From positions 1 to 64,000 of the forward strand of contig NZ_JBNHEP010000253.1 in NCBI RefSeq assembly GCF_050015995.1: DNA of 64,000 nucleotides. Reading direction: 5' to 3'. The translations under genes were made by a program, and so were the position numbers. This DNA is from Trichodesmium sp050015995 (GTDB lineage: Bacteria; Cyanobacteriota; Cyanobacteriia; Cyanobacteriales; Microcoleaceae). Below, in pieces: positions 8,021 through 16,268 of the stretch (position 1 is its first letter; every line of letters starts with the position of its first letter). The notes beneath the pieces are model-generated. The model did no database searches. It worked only from the letters and a program-made list of their open reading frames with translations, and was not told where the DNA came from.

Positions 8021-8165
8021 GTAGGGGCGGGTTTCACCAATAACCTTGATACATGATATTAATTCATCAAAACCCGCCCCGCACCTCATGCACCCATATC
8101 GCCTGGGGGCGGGTTTACTTAATCTTAGGGTAAACATGAAAATTCCTACTGAAACCCGCCCCTAC
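8021..8165. repeat. 145-bp element with perfect 15-bp inverted ends (GTAGGGGCGGGTTTC)
   Basis: GTAGGGGCGGGTTTC at 8021-8035 is exactly mirrored by GAAACCCGCCCCTAC at 8151-8165. Inner copies AAACCCGCCCC and GGGGGCGGGTTT make it a nested palindrome. Much more GC-rich than the surroundings. It abuts the 3' end of the symporter gene at 8178. Confidence 0.85.
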
Positions 8166-8177
8166 TATTGCACCATT

Positions 8178-9869
8178 TTAATCCAACTCTTCTTCGCCAA
8201 TATCGCTAATTGGAGCAGGTACAGCTACAGGCGATCGCAAATCTTCTACCATCTCTTGTATTTCCAATGGTGGCGGAGGTGTCATCCGAGATACTACCCA
8301 AGTCACAATAAAATTCAGCACCATTCCCACAGTGCCAATACCTTCAGCAGACACGCCGAAAAACCATGTTGGCATTCCAGCGAATTTGACACCTATAATA
8401 TAGATAGTAGTAAACAACAAACCCGATACCATACCAGCGATCGCTCCTTCTCGGTTAGTGCGTTTGTCAAACACTCCTAAAATAATCACCGGGAAAAAAC
8501 TTGCAGCAGCTAAACCGAAAGCAAAAGCTACTACCTGAGCAACAAACCCTGGTGGGTTAACTCCAAAGTAACCAGCAATAGCAATAGCAAACCCTACCAT
8601 GACTCGCCCTACCATTAACCGTCGCGACTCAGACGCCCCTGGATCGATCATTCGATAGTAAACATCATGGGCAATGGAACTGGAAATCACCAATAATAAA
8701 CCAGATGCAGTAGACAAAGCAGCAGCTAACCCTCCTGCTGCCACTAACGCAATTACCCAAGGAGCAAGTTTAGCTACTTCTGGAGTAGACAAAACAATGA
8801 TATCTCTGTCGATCCTAATTTCATTAGTCTCTATATCTGGAGTTAGTTGGAAACTACCATCATTATTTTTATCGGTAAATTCTAATAAACCGGTATTTTT
8901 CCACTTTGTTGCCCAGTCTAACTGTTGCACTTCCTCCAAAGTTTTGTTGTGTAAACTGTCAATTAAGTTATATCGGGCGAAAGTAGCTAAAGCAGGAGCA
9001 GTTGTATACAAAATAGCAATAAACAATAATGCCCAACCAGCAGAATATCGAGCAGCTCTTACATTAGGAACTGTGTAGAAACGAACAATAACATGAGGTA
9101 AACCAGCAGTTCCCACCATCAGCGCAATAGTGATAAACAAAACATCAAGCATACTTTTGTTAGTAAAAGCAGCACTGTATTCTTGGAAACCCAAATCTAC
9201 CTGAACCTGATTTAGTTTTTCGACAATATCGCTGAAAGTAAAAGCAAATTGAGGAATGGGAATACCTGTAATAACTGTCGCAATAGCAATAGCTGGAATT
9301 AGATAAGCAATAATGAGTACGCTATACTGGGCGACTTGAGTCCAAGTGATGCCTTTCATTCCACCTAAGATGGCAAAAAAGGCAACAATAATCATCCCAA
9401 TAACAACACCAGTACCAATATCAACTTGCAAAAACCGACTGAAAACAATACCGACACCGCGCATTTGCCCAGCAACGTAAGTCATGGAGACAAAGATGGC
9501 AGCGATAACTGCAACGATACGGGCAACATTTGAGTAGTAGCGATCGCCCACAAAATCAGGTACTGTATATTTGCCGAACTTCCGCAGATATGGGGCGAGT
9601 AGTAGTGCTAATAGTACAAAACCGCCAGTCCATCCCATCAGATAGATAGAACCATCGTAACCCAAAAAAGAAATTAACCCCGCCATTGAAATAAATGAGG
9701 CGGCAGACATCCAGTCGGCGCCAGTAGCAGCACCATTGGCAATAGCAGGTACACCTTGGTCAGCGACGAAAAAGCCTTTACTATCTTTCACTCGCGAGCG
9801 CCATCCAATGTACAGATAACCCATAAAGGAAATAGTAACGAGTATAAATGTCCAGACTTCTGCACTCAT
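8178..9869 (-). CDS. sodium:solute symporter large subunit, VC_2705-like (paralogue 2)
   Basis: 563-residue SSS-family transporter, about 13 helices, closely similar throughout to the gene at 2496-4241. The start MSAEVWTF is supported by an AGGAGAGAC Shine-Dalgarno sequence embedded in the last codons of the upstream DUF4212 gene, whose TAA directly abuts this ATG. A cytoplasmic or periplasmic insert contains DKNNDGSFQL, close to an EF-hand or dockerin-type calcium loop but lacking the final Glu. With the small subunit it should import an organic acid with sodium; the substrate cannot be read from the sequence. Confidence 0.92.
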   Translation of the reverse strand: MSAEVWTFILVTISFMGYLYIGWRSRVKDSKGFFVADQGVPAIANGAATGADWMSAASFISMAGLISFLGYDGSIYLMGWTGGFVLLALLLAPYLRKFGKYTVPDFVGDRYYSNVARIVAVIAAIFVSMTYVAGQMRGVGIVFSRFLQVDIGTGVVIGMIIVAFFAILGGMKGITWTQVAQYSVLIIAYLIPAIAIATVITGIPIPQFAFTFSDIVEKLNQVQVDLGFQEYSAAFTNKSMLDVLFITIALMVGTAGLPHVIVRFYTVPNVRAARYSAGWALLFIAILYTTAPALATFARYNLIDSLHNKTLEEVQQLDWATKWKNTGLLEFTDKNNDGSFQLTPDIETNEIRIDRDIIVLSTPEVAKLAPWVIALVAAGGLAAALSTASGLLLVISSSIAHDVYYRMIDPGASESRRLMVGRVMVGFAIAIAGYFGVNPPGFVAQVVAFAFGLAAASFFPVIILGVFDKRTNREGAIAGMVSGLLFTTIYIIGVKFAGMPTWFFGVSAEGIGTVGMVLNFIVTWVVSRMTPPPPLEIQEMVEDLRSPVAVPAPISDIGEEELD

Positions 9870-10157
9870 TTAGTCTCTCCTGTCAGTATTAGATTTTTTA
9901 TCGAGTTTATCCATGTTGTATTTTTTATCGAGTTTATCCATTTGAATGGCGTATGTAAAAATTAAGATTACGAATACATAAATTGAACCTTGTTGTGCCA
10001 TCCAAAAACCCAAGGGGACACCAAAGAATTGAATAGTGTTTAAGGGTTGGACTAATAAAATGCTAAAAACAATTGAAACTAAAGCCCAAACTATTAGCAA
10101 GTTTCTGATTAATGCTGTATTAGCACGCCAGTATGCTTGGCGTTGTTCTTCGTTCAT
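9870..10157 (-). CDS. DUF4212 sodium:solute symporter small subunit
   Basis: 95 residues with two membrane helices (about 21-40 and 52-72), the family pattern AYWRANTALIRNLLIVWALVS and FFGVPLGFWMAQQGSIYVFV. DUF4212 proteins are encoded just ahead of VC_2705-type symporters and are their small subunits; here the stop codon touches the large-subunit start. The C-terminal tail carries a fresh 27-bp tandem duplication (MDKLDKKYN then MDKLDKKSN, about 9890-9943). Confidence 0.92.
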   Translation of the reverse strand: MNEEQRQAYWRANTALIRNLLIVWALVSIVFSILLVQPLNTIQFFGVPLGFWMAQQGSIYVFVILIFTYAIQMDKLDKKYNMDKLDKKSNTDRRD

Positions 10158-10249
10158 TTTTTAAGTTTTTGATTGATGATGGATATTTTTATCAGATTTT
10201 TTACCCAAAATCTGATTAATTTAGGACTTATGCAAAGAAACCCGGTTTT

Positions 10250-10405
10250 TATAGCACTACGCAAATAGGTTAGGACATTTCTAAATCCTGAAACCTTTTG
10301 ATAGTCAACTGTTCCCTGTTCCCTCTCTTGGTGCGCGTTCCCTTGCGTCTGTCGCCGACGCGGGGTCGCACCGCTGTTCCCTATTCCCTATTCCCTAGCG
10401 CTATA
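10250..10405. repeat. family-A element, copy 1 (TATAGCACTACGC ... AGCGCTATA)
   Basis: Left end TATAGCACTACGCAAATAGG, right end TAGCGCTATA. The interior contains GGACATTTCTAAATCCTGAA and a heptamer block with a GC-rich insert (GTCTGTCGCCGACGCGG). The same left end and interior recur at 33407-33512. Confidence 0.75.
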
Positions 10406-11075
10406 CAAGAAATCCTTAGCTAATAGCTGAAGCCATTTCAAAAGCTCTATACTTCTGACTTCTGACTTCTAACTTCTGACTTCTGTGAAATAGGTAGCTT
10501 GGCTTAATTCCAAGTATATTATTAAGGCATTATTTGGTATTTGGAAAAAATGTAATATTAGTTATCATTTCTGTAGCTTTTGTATGGTTATATTAATCTG
10601 GGAATTTAGAATATTTTAGAGACTGTTTGTAAAATAAGTATTAACAGAGCAAAGAGTTATTAAAATCTAAAAGCGTTAATACTTCAAGGGATTGAAATCT
10701 GGTAGATACAGAGGCGTTCGGTAGATACATTCCTAGATTTATAAATGAAAAATAGTTGTCTTTATTTATTTCTTCTTCCCTATTCCCTGTTCCCTATCTC
10801 CTTTTTATATTTCCCGATCCATTCAATCTCTTAAACATCAATTAATTCAATTCTTAAATAATAAATATTTACGACAATTTCTCAATCTAAGAAATTTATC
10901 AAAAATTTCTCAATCTAAGAAATTTATCAAAAAATTATCATCAACTCCAAAGCTTCTGTAATAGCAGATTTTTTCCAAGACTTAGGAGTAATATAGAGTT
11001 ATAGTTAAGCAGACAAAAAGTATTGCTAGTAGTATAAGATAAAGTCTTTCTTTGAAGTTTTCATTTGCCCTAATT

Positions 11076-11181
11076 TATATAAGTACGCAAATAGGGCGCG
11101 GAAATTTATAAATCCTCAAACTCTTTCAGGGATTACCTCAAGCTTGTAACTTCTGACTTTTTACTTGTGCGTAGCAATATA
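11076..11181. repeat. family-A element, copy 2
   Basis: AAGTACGCAAATAGGGCGCG at the left, GTGCGTAGCAATATA at the right, with the interior GGGATTACCTCAAGCTTGTA typical of the family. Confidence 0.65.
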
Positions 11182-11229
11182 GCTCTTGCAAAAATATTTC
11201 AATAAGTATATATTTTCATATATTGTAGA

Positions 11230-11332
11230 TATAGCAATTAAAGCAAAGGTTAGGACATTTATAAATGGTCAAACTCAGTCAGGGATTACTTCTAAATTGC
11301 AAATTCTAAATTCTAAATTCTAAATTCTAAAT
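11230..11332. repeat. family-A element, copy 3, ending at the fur start
   Basis: ATAGCAATTAAAGCAAAGGT, GGACATTTATAAATGGTCAA and CAGTCAGGGATTACTTCTAA match the family interior; the right end is replaced by 9-bp AAATTCTAA tandem repeats that run into the ATG at 11333. The promoter of the regulator therefore lies in or upstream of the element. Confidence 0.6.
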
Positions 11333-11896
11333 ATGGCATTCTATAACCATGATTCACTTAAGTCTGAACTGAACCAAAGAGGTTGGCGTTTAACTCCCCA
11401 AAGGGAAACTATTCTGCAGGTGTTTCAACGTCTACCTCAAGGTAAACACTTAAGTGCAGAAGAAATATATCATCTGTTGCTACATCAACAAGAACAAATT
11501 AGTCTGTCTACAATTTACCGGACACTACATTTATTGACCAAAGTAGGTATTTTGCGGGAACTAGAATTAGCCGAAGGACATAAACATTATGAGATAAACT
11601 CCCCCAACCTTCGTAAACATCACCATTTAGTTTGTCTTCAATGTCATAAAACCTTTGAGTTTAATGATGATTCCATACTGAAAATAAGTAAGAAGCAAGC
11701 TCAAAAAGAAGGTGTTGAAATGTTGGACTGTCAACTAACAGTTCATACTATTTGTATTGAGGCTTTACGCAAAGGTTGGCCTGCTTTAGTAGCTACCAAT
11801 TGGTCTTGTCCAAGAACTAACTTGGGAATCAAGTCTAACTCAAATCATCAAAAGGCAACTTTGGAGGAGGAGGAGGAACTACCAAACGCTCAATAA
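11333..11896 (+). CDS. zur: Fur-family repressor, Zur (FurB)-like
   Basis: 187 residues. The DNA-binding half (LKSELNQRGWRLTPQRETIL, then QGKHLSAEEIYHLL and SLSTIYRTLHLL) is that of cyanobacterial FurB/Zur. HKHYEIN and RKHHHLVCLQCHKTFEF give metal ligands and the first CxxC. The usual second CxxC is not present; the place reads HTICIEALRKGWP, with a later Cys (NWSC). Most Fur proteins end near residue 150; the last 20 residues (beyond about residue 167, ending EEEEELPNAQ) are encoded over the conserved 3' end of the opposite-strand gene (62-bp overlap). Zur normally represses zinc uptake genes. Zur versus another Fur subtype remains a judgement. Confidence 0.85.
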   Translation: MAFYNHDSLKSELNQRGWRLTPQRETILQVFQRLPQGKHLSAEEIYHLLLHQQEQISLSTIYRTLHLLTKVGILRELELAEGHKHYEINSPNLRKHHHLVCLQCHKTFEFNDDSILKISKKQAQKEGVEMLDCQLTVHTICIEALRKGWPALVATNWSCPRTNLGIKSNSNHQKATLEEEEELPNAQ

Positions 11897-14360
11897 CAGC
11901 TTTATGACTCTCCCGGTTAGTTTGGACTTCTGCAGCGATCGCCTCAAACTTAATTTCCAAACAACCATAAGCAATATCCAGTTCTGTAATTACCTCTAGT
12001 TGCCCCATTCCATTCGGAATAAAATCAGTTAACCAACGTGGTCCAGCTACTATTGTTTGAGCTTGGCGATCGTAAACCCAAATCTTAACATAAATCCTAG
12101 GTAAACCTTCTGGTAATTTCACCCTCACTTTTACCGCTCGCCCCGCAATAACATCTTTACCCAGAACTTCTAAATCAGGAACTGGCAATGGTTGTTCATC
12201 AGGTAAAATATAAGGCTGTGTCGAAATTGATTCATCCTGCTGTTGAGAAATATTAGCTAAACCAAAATTCCATTGTTTATCTTGGTTTGGCAAAATTTCT
12301 TCTAGTTGTTCATCTTCGACCACAAATTCTTGCGCTTCCCAATTAATTTCATCATTATTGCCACTAGCAAATTCCTCATCATCAACCATTACACTTATAG
12401 AATCATTATCCGGCAATTCCTCTATTTCAGTTTTCTGCTTAGACTCTGATGTATTCTCTAATTCTGTACTATTCTCTGTTTCCTCCGTTTCTTGTAAAGA
12501 AGAAGCCTTCATCCATTGCAACAACTCAGAATCATTAATCAAGGAATAAGCCTTTGAAAAGAATCTATCCTCCAACTTCAAAGCCTTAAAATCCTTGTTT
12601 GTAGGATCAAATTTTGTCGGAAAGGCCACAAGATTTTGCTTAGTCTCAGGTGCTTCTTCCTCTTTTTCATTAAGAGTTTTGGACTCTGACTCTTTTTCTG
12701 GTTGTAAACTTGTCCGATCTTCAGACTGATCTGAATCTTTCCAAACATCATCTACTCGATCTGAATCTGTGAGAGAATTTGATTTTCTTAACAAATCATC
12801 AATCCGATTTGCATCTTTGGCCATATTATCCGGTAGTGGATTTCCAAATGTTGGTAATTCTAGTGATTCGGAATCTGATTCACCTGTACCAGATTTATAT
12901 ATTTGTGGTGGTAAAGGTTGCTCTTTATCTGTTTTCTGCTCTGGTTGACTCTGATTGATTTTTTCTACCAATTCTAGAAAAGAAGGGGGTTTTTGATCTA
13001 GCTTTCTTGCTGCTAAAGTTTGTTTTTCTAGAGTAATTCCTTGATGCTCATCTTCAACAAAATTATCATCAATTACTGCTAACAAATTCTGGAGTGGGGC
13101 TGTAATTGTGAAAGATTTATTGGCTAGAGTGTTTGTGTTATCTGTGAGGATAATTTGTCCTAATATTAGACGAGTTTTAATATTTTCCGGCACATTAATT
13201 GTACAGGCAAATACAATAGGTGTTACTTGCTCTGGTAAAGTTTGCTGTACTTCTATTAAAATTTCTGAAGTTTCAGGATTACGCAAACAAATTTTTAAGT
13301 TTCCATTGACTATCGGAGTATTATTCTCTGCAATAACAGAATCTTTTTTTGTTAAATCGTTCTGCAAGGGCAGGTTATTAAAGCCTTCATTAGATTGAAT
13401 ATTCTGATTTTGATTATCAAGAATTATCTGCCCAGATATAATTAATGCTTCACCTGATTTGGCAATGTAAGATGCTTGATCTAAGGTTAGCTCTAAAGGG
13501 AAATTTACAATAGAGTTAGTTTGGGTATTAGTATCTGTATCTGTTTCTTTATTTTGCTCTAGTTCTATTTCTTGTTCTTTCTGAAGTTGCCCCAATATTG
13601 ATGAGTTATTGATTAGAGTTTCAGTTAGTTCTTTTAATTGATTCTCTATATTTTTTACTTCTTGGTTTTGACTTTGAATATTTGGCTGTTCTTGTTCATC
13701 ACTATCTAGTAAATCAGTGATATTTTCCATACTTTCTGATTCTTTTGATAATGCTTGTGATTCATCTTGAATCTGACCATCCAATAATTCTATTTCATCT
13801 GATTTAACTACCTCAAGTTTTGGCAATTCAGGATTATTTTTGACTGTATTTTCCTCTAGATTAATTGCCACTTCATCTGTGTCTATTTGATCGGAAAAAA
13901 AGGATATATTTTCATTAGTAATCAAATCCTTTGGCTGAGGTGGGGAATCTGCTACTATATATAGTTCGTGATTCTGTGGTTCTAGTTGTTGTGAAAAATC
14001 TGAAGTATCATACTCAGTGGGCAATACTTCTAGATGGACAATATGTTGCTTTGTTTCTTTTGATGATGTGGTTAATTTAGCTTGACAACGAAATTCCCAT
14101 TTACCAGGCTTGAGACGGGTAAAGGGGATAATAGATATGAGACCTTGAGAGTGGGTACGACTAGAACGTTTATGAACTCGCCTTACAGGTGGGATTTCTT
14201 CAGTAGAATCGTGAATAATCCGAATCTGGACTTCTGTATTGGCTATATGGGTATTAGCCACAATGCGATAGCGACCTTCTAGAATTTCCACATCGGCTGA
14301 TTCTAAAGGTAGCCAGGTTTGGTCGCCCTCTTTCTGTAGCAAAAATTCCCAGTCTGACAT
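11835..14360 (-). CDS. 841-residue acidic protein with conserved ends, unknown function
   Basis: The N-terminal 115 residues (MSDWEFLLQKEGDQTWLPLE, then EILEGRYRIVANTHI, FTRLKPGKWEFRCQAKL) look like a beta-rich domain; residues 120-740 are Glu/Ser/Asn-rich and probably disordered; the last 100 residues form another beta-rich domain (PVPDLEVLGKDVIAGRAVKV, WVYDRQAQTIVAGPRWLTDF) ending in PPPPPKLPFDDLS. This arrangement is typical of a conserved cyanobacterial unknown, possibly a surface or scaffold protein, but no signal peptide is seen. The stop side overlaps the Zur-like gene by 62 bp tail to tail. Confidence 0.8.
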   Translation of the reverse strand: MSDWEFLLQKEGDQTWLPLESADVEILEGRYRIVANTHIANTEVQIRIIHDSTEEIPPVRRVHKRSSRTHSQGLISIIPFTRLKPGKWEFRCQAKLTTSSKETKQHIVHLEVLPTEYDTSDFSQQLEPQNHELYIVADSPPQPKDLITNENISFFSDQIDTDEVAINLEENTVKNNPELPKLEVVKSDEIELLDGQIQDESQALSKESESMENITDLLDSDEQEQPNIQSQNQEVKNIENQLKELTETLINNSSILGQLQKEQEIELEQNKETDTDTNTQTNSIVNFPLELTLDQASYIAKSGEALIISGQIILDNQNQNIQSNEGFNNLPLQNDLTKKDSVIAENNTPIVNGNLKICLRNPETSEILIEVQQTLPEQVTPIVFACTINVPENIKTRLILGQIILTDNTNTLANKSFTITAPLQNLLAVIDDNFVEDEHQGITLEKQTLAARKLDQKPPSFLELVEKINQSQPEQKTDKEQPLPPQIYKSGTGESDSESLELPTFGNPLPDNMAKDANRIDDLLRKSNSLTDSDRVDDVWKDSDQSEDRTSLQPEKESESKTLNEKEEEAPETKQNLVAFPTKFDPTNKDFKALKLEDRFFSKAYSLINDSELLQWMKASSLQETEETENSTELENTSESKQKTEIEELPDNDSISVMVDDEEFASGNNDEINWEAQEFVVEDEQLEEILPNQDKQWNFGLANISQQQDESISTQPYILPDEQPLPVPDLEVLGKDVIAGRAVKVRVKLPEGLPRIYVKIWVYDRQAQTIVAGPRWLTDFIPNGMGQLEVITELDIAYGCLEIKFEAIAAEVQTNRESHKAVIERLVVPPPPPKLPFDDLS

Positions 14361-14874
14361 CTACGGCTACAGCTTTACTTTACAAAATATATATTCTTAA
14401 GTTTATCTCAGATTATTAGTTATCTGAAGAATTTTAGAAGCTAAAAGTCATAATTTTTTTAATCTTAATATTTTCTGAATTTTTATATATCACAAATAAC
14501 TATTTTTGTCAAGATAAATCTTGTAGAGAATACTTACTGCGGTTTTTTTATGGGTAGACCATAGTAGGGACGTCCCAATAAGGTTTTGTCCTGTGGGCAT
14601 CTTACCCGCTGGTAGTGTACCTGACTGAGATAAAATTCGCTATAGGTCATATTAAATCCGCTTGCGCGTGGAGTGTTATTAGAAACCTGATTTATGGGAG
14701 ACAGATGTCAGTCTGATAGGGGATCTAATACTTTCGCCTGAATAATATACTTTATACCCGTTACAAAAACAACATCTGAGTTCTGAGGTGCTAATAAGTA
14801 GATAAAAATATTGTTAAACCTGCTCATGTCTTGGAAAACCTTGCTAAACTGAGAGTAGAACAGCTAGGTAGAAC
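14361..14874. other. intergenic, no gene seen
   Basis: AT-rich, with a GTAGGGACGTCCC palindrome half near 14572 (shared with 4271 and 29620). CTTGCTAAACTGAGAGTAGA (about 14841-14860) leads into the IS607 fragment and may be the left end or promoter of that element. Confidence 0.5.
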
Positions 14875-14978
14875 ATGAAATATTTCACCCCGAAAGAAGC
14901 CTGCAACTACCTTGGAGTCTCCATCTCAACTCTCAGAAGGTGGGACAAAGAAGGAAAAATCCAATCCATTAGAACTTC
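14875..14978 (+). mobile_element. IS607-family recombinase N-terminal fragment
   Basis: From ATG 14875 the frame reads MKYFTPKEACNYLGVSISTL then RRWDKEGKIQSIRT, the MerR-like DNA-binding head of IS607 TnpA serine recombinases. The family then continues with a GGKRRY-type stretch, but here the match stops at about 14978 and the frame runs six codons into the antisense 3' end of the receiver gene, ending at 14997. The catalytic domain is absent, so this is a truncated insertion-sequence remnant, broken right at the neighbour's stop codon. Confidence 0.8.
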
Positions 14979-14979
14979 G

Positions 14980-15360
14980 TTAAGAATTCCAACCTAAAGT
15001 TGTTTCTATTTCCGTTGGTAGAGACATAGGATCGAAGGGTTTAGTAATTACTCCATTTACTCCCAACTCAAAAAATTGACGCCGATCATCTGAACTAACT
15101 TTCGCTGTCAGGAAAATTACTGGAATTTGCTTAGTGGCCTGATTAGCTCGTAATTCTTGAAAAGTAGCAAATCCATCCAGTTCAGGCATCATTACATCTA
15201 AGAGAATAGCATCTGGTTGTTCTAGTTCTGCTTTAACAATACCTTCTCTACCTGAACTACCAGTAATTACTTCCCAACCACCAACCATTTCTAAACTAAG
15301 TTGGGCGACTTCCCTAATATCATCTTGATCGTCTATTAGTAAAATTCGTTTTTTTGTCAT
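14980..15360 (-). CDS. CheY-like single-domain response regulator
   Basis: 126-residue receiver with all key residues: D10/D11 (LLIDDQDD), phospho-acceptor D55 (AILLDVMMPELDG), the Thr of FLTAK near 85 and the Lys of TKPFDP near 107. No output domain, so it probably acts by protein-protein contact with a separate kinase or effector. Cyanobacterial orthologues often sit beside hybrid kinases; none is adjacent here. The last codons border an IS607 fragment, but the C-terminal helix looks complete. Confidence 0.92.
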   Translation of the reverse strand: MTKKRILLIDDQDDIREVAQLSLEMVGGWEVITGSSGREGIVKAELEQPDAILLDVMMPELDGFATFQELRANQATKQIPVIFLTAKVSSDDRRQFFELGVNGVITKPFDPMSLPTEIETTLGWNS

Positions 15361-15589
15361 CCGACTTCACGCTTGAAAAGTATTAGCTTTTTGACACTGT
15401 TGTTAGAACAGTTGCTGATAGATAAGAAACTTCTTATACCAATTATCCTACATTAATACTTAATTTGACGACTACTTTATACTTTAGTATTTTTTCCTAA
15501 CACCTACCACCTACCACCTTTTTTCAGAATATCTAGGAAACTTAAATCATGTCAAACAGCAATGGATTTGTGCCTTCTAGGTTAGAGGG

Positions 15590-16095
15590 AAAAAATCCGT
15601 TCTACTAAACTTACTCAAACTTACCCATACATGGTTGCATGAATTTTGGAACTAGCTTCCTGTTTCACGCATATACCACTGACCGCAGTCGCCAATTTAT
15701 CTTCTCCACAGGCTTCAAAACGGTGATAACCCCACCTACTTACCCACATAGTTTTCTAAGTTGACAGCAGCATTAAAGTCTCTGTCAGCACTAATATAGA
15801 ATCCGGTTATATAATATATGTTTATAATTCTATAATTATTTCAAACTCCACACTCCCCACACTCCCCACACTCCCCACACTCCCCACCCCCAACTATATA
15901 ATAAGTATTCAACCGGATTTGATATAAAACCACAGTTACTGCATTCGTATCGCCTCCCACTCAATGGCATTTTCTGTTGATGCCAACACTGAGAACATAA
16001 TTGAGAACTTAGATAAAATCTATCAGCGATCGCTAACTCACTGCCATACCATTCACATTTGTATGTGAGCTGACGCTTAAACTCTTAAAAACCAC
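15590..16095 (-). pseudogene. tnpB C-terminal relic split by a family-C inverted-repeat element
   Basis: Reading the minus strand from about 16090: EWYGSELAIADRFYLSSQLC, then SQCWHQQKMPLSGRRYECSN and CGFI, the zinc ribbon of IS605-type TnpB. After a break at 15925-15794 it resumes SADRDFNAAVNLENYVGK, a stop, and (shifted) LSPFEACGEDKLATAVSG. The break is an inserted element with inverted ends. No upstream RuvC part is present. It is therefore a doubly damaged relic. Confidence 0.75.
15794..15925. repeat. family-C element, copy 1, inserted in the tnpB relic
   Basis: Ends ATATAGAATCCGGTT and AACCGGATTTGATAT are inverted with two mismatches. The inside has CCACACTCCCCACACTCCCC tandem repeats (about 15850-15890). 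It separates two halves of a tnpB zinc ribbon/RuvC segment, which proves insertion. Confidence 0.75.
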
Positions 16096-16268
16096 AGTCT
16101 GCTATAGCACTTGCTAGCTTTTGGTGTCTTGGTGCGCGTTCCCTTAATCATCAATTCTTTCCCCCTACTCCCTACTCCCTATTCCCTCTTTTCTGGAGAG
16201 GTCTAATATACGATCAATTGCAGTCATTCGGGAAGACTATTGAATAATCCAATTGACCGAAACTAGAG
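16096..16268. other. short gap with heptamer repeats
   Basis: CTATAGCACTTGCTAGC and GGTGCGCGTTCCCTT resemble family-A pieces; TACTCCCTACTCCCTATTCC is a heptamer array. No gene seen. Confidence 0.5.

Larger units (their letters stand above)
10158..11332. other. 1.2-kb gene-free stretch with three family-A inverted-repeat elements and heptamer repeats
   Basis: I see no gene. It holds family-A elements at 10250-10405, about 11076-11181 and about 11230-11332, TTCCCTG/TTCCCTA heptamers near 10310-10395 and 10780-10800, GACTTCTGACTTCTAACTTC arrays (10445-10485), a direct repeat TCTCAATCTAAGAAATTTAT (10876 and 10907 on), and a 9-bp tandem AAATTCTAA array (11300-11332) ending exactly at the fur-family ATG. 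Confidence 0.8.

Noticed and set aside
7778..8480. Frames of 60-144 residues around 7778-8480
   Set aside because: They read through palindromic elements and the antisense of the symporter end; no ribosome-binding site and no family resemblance.
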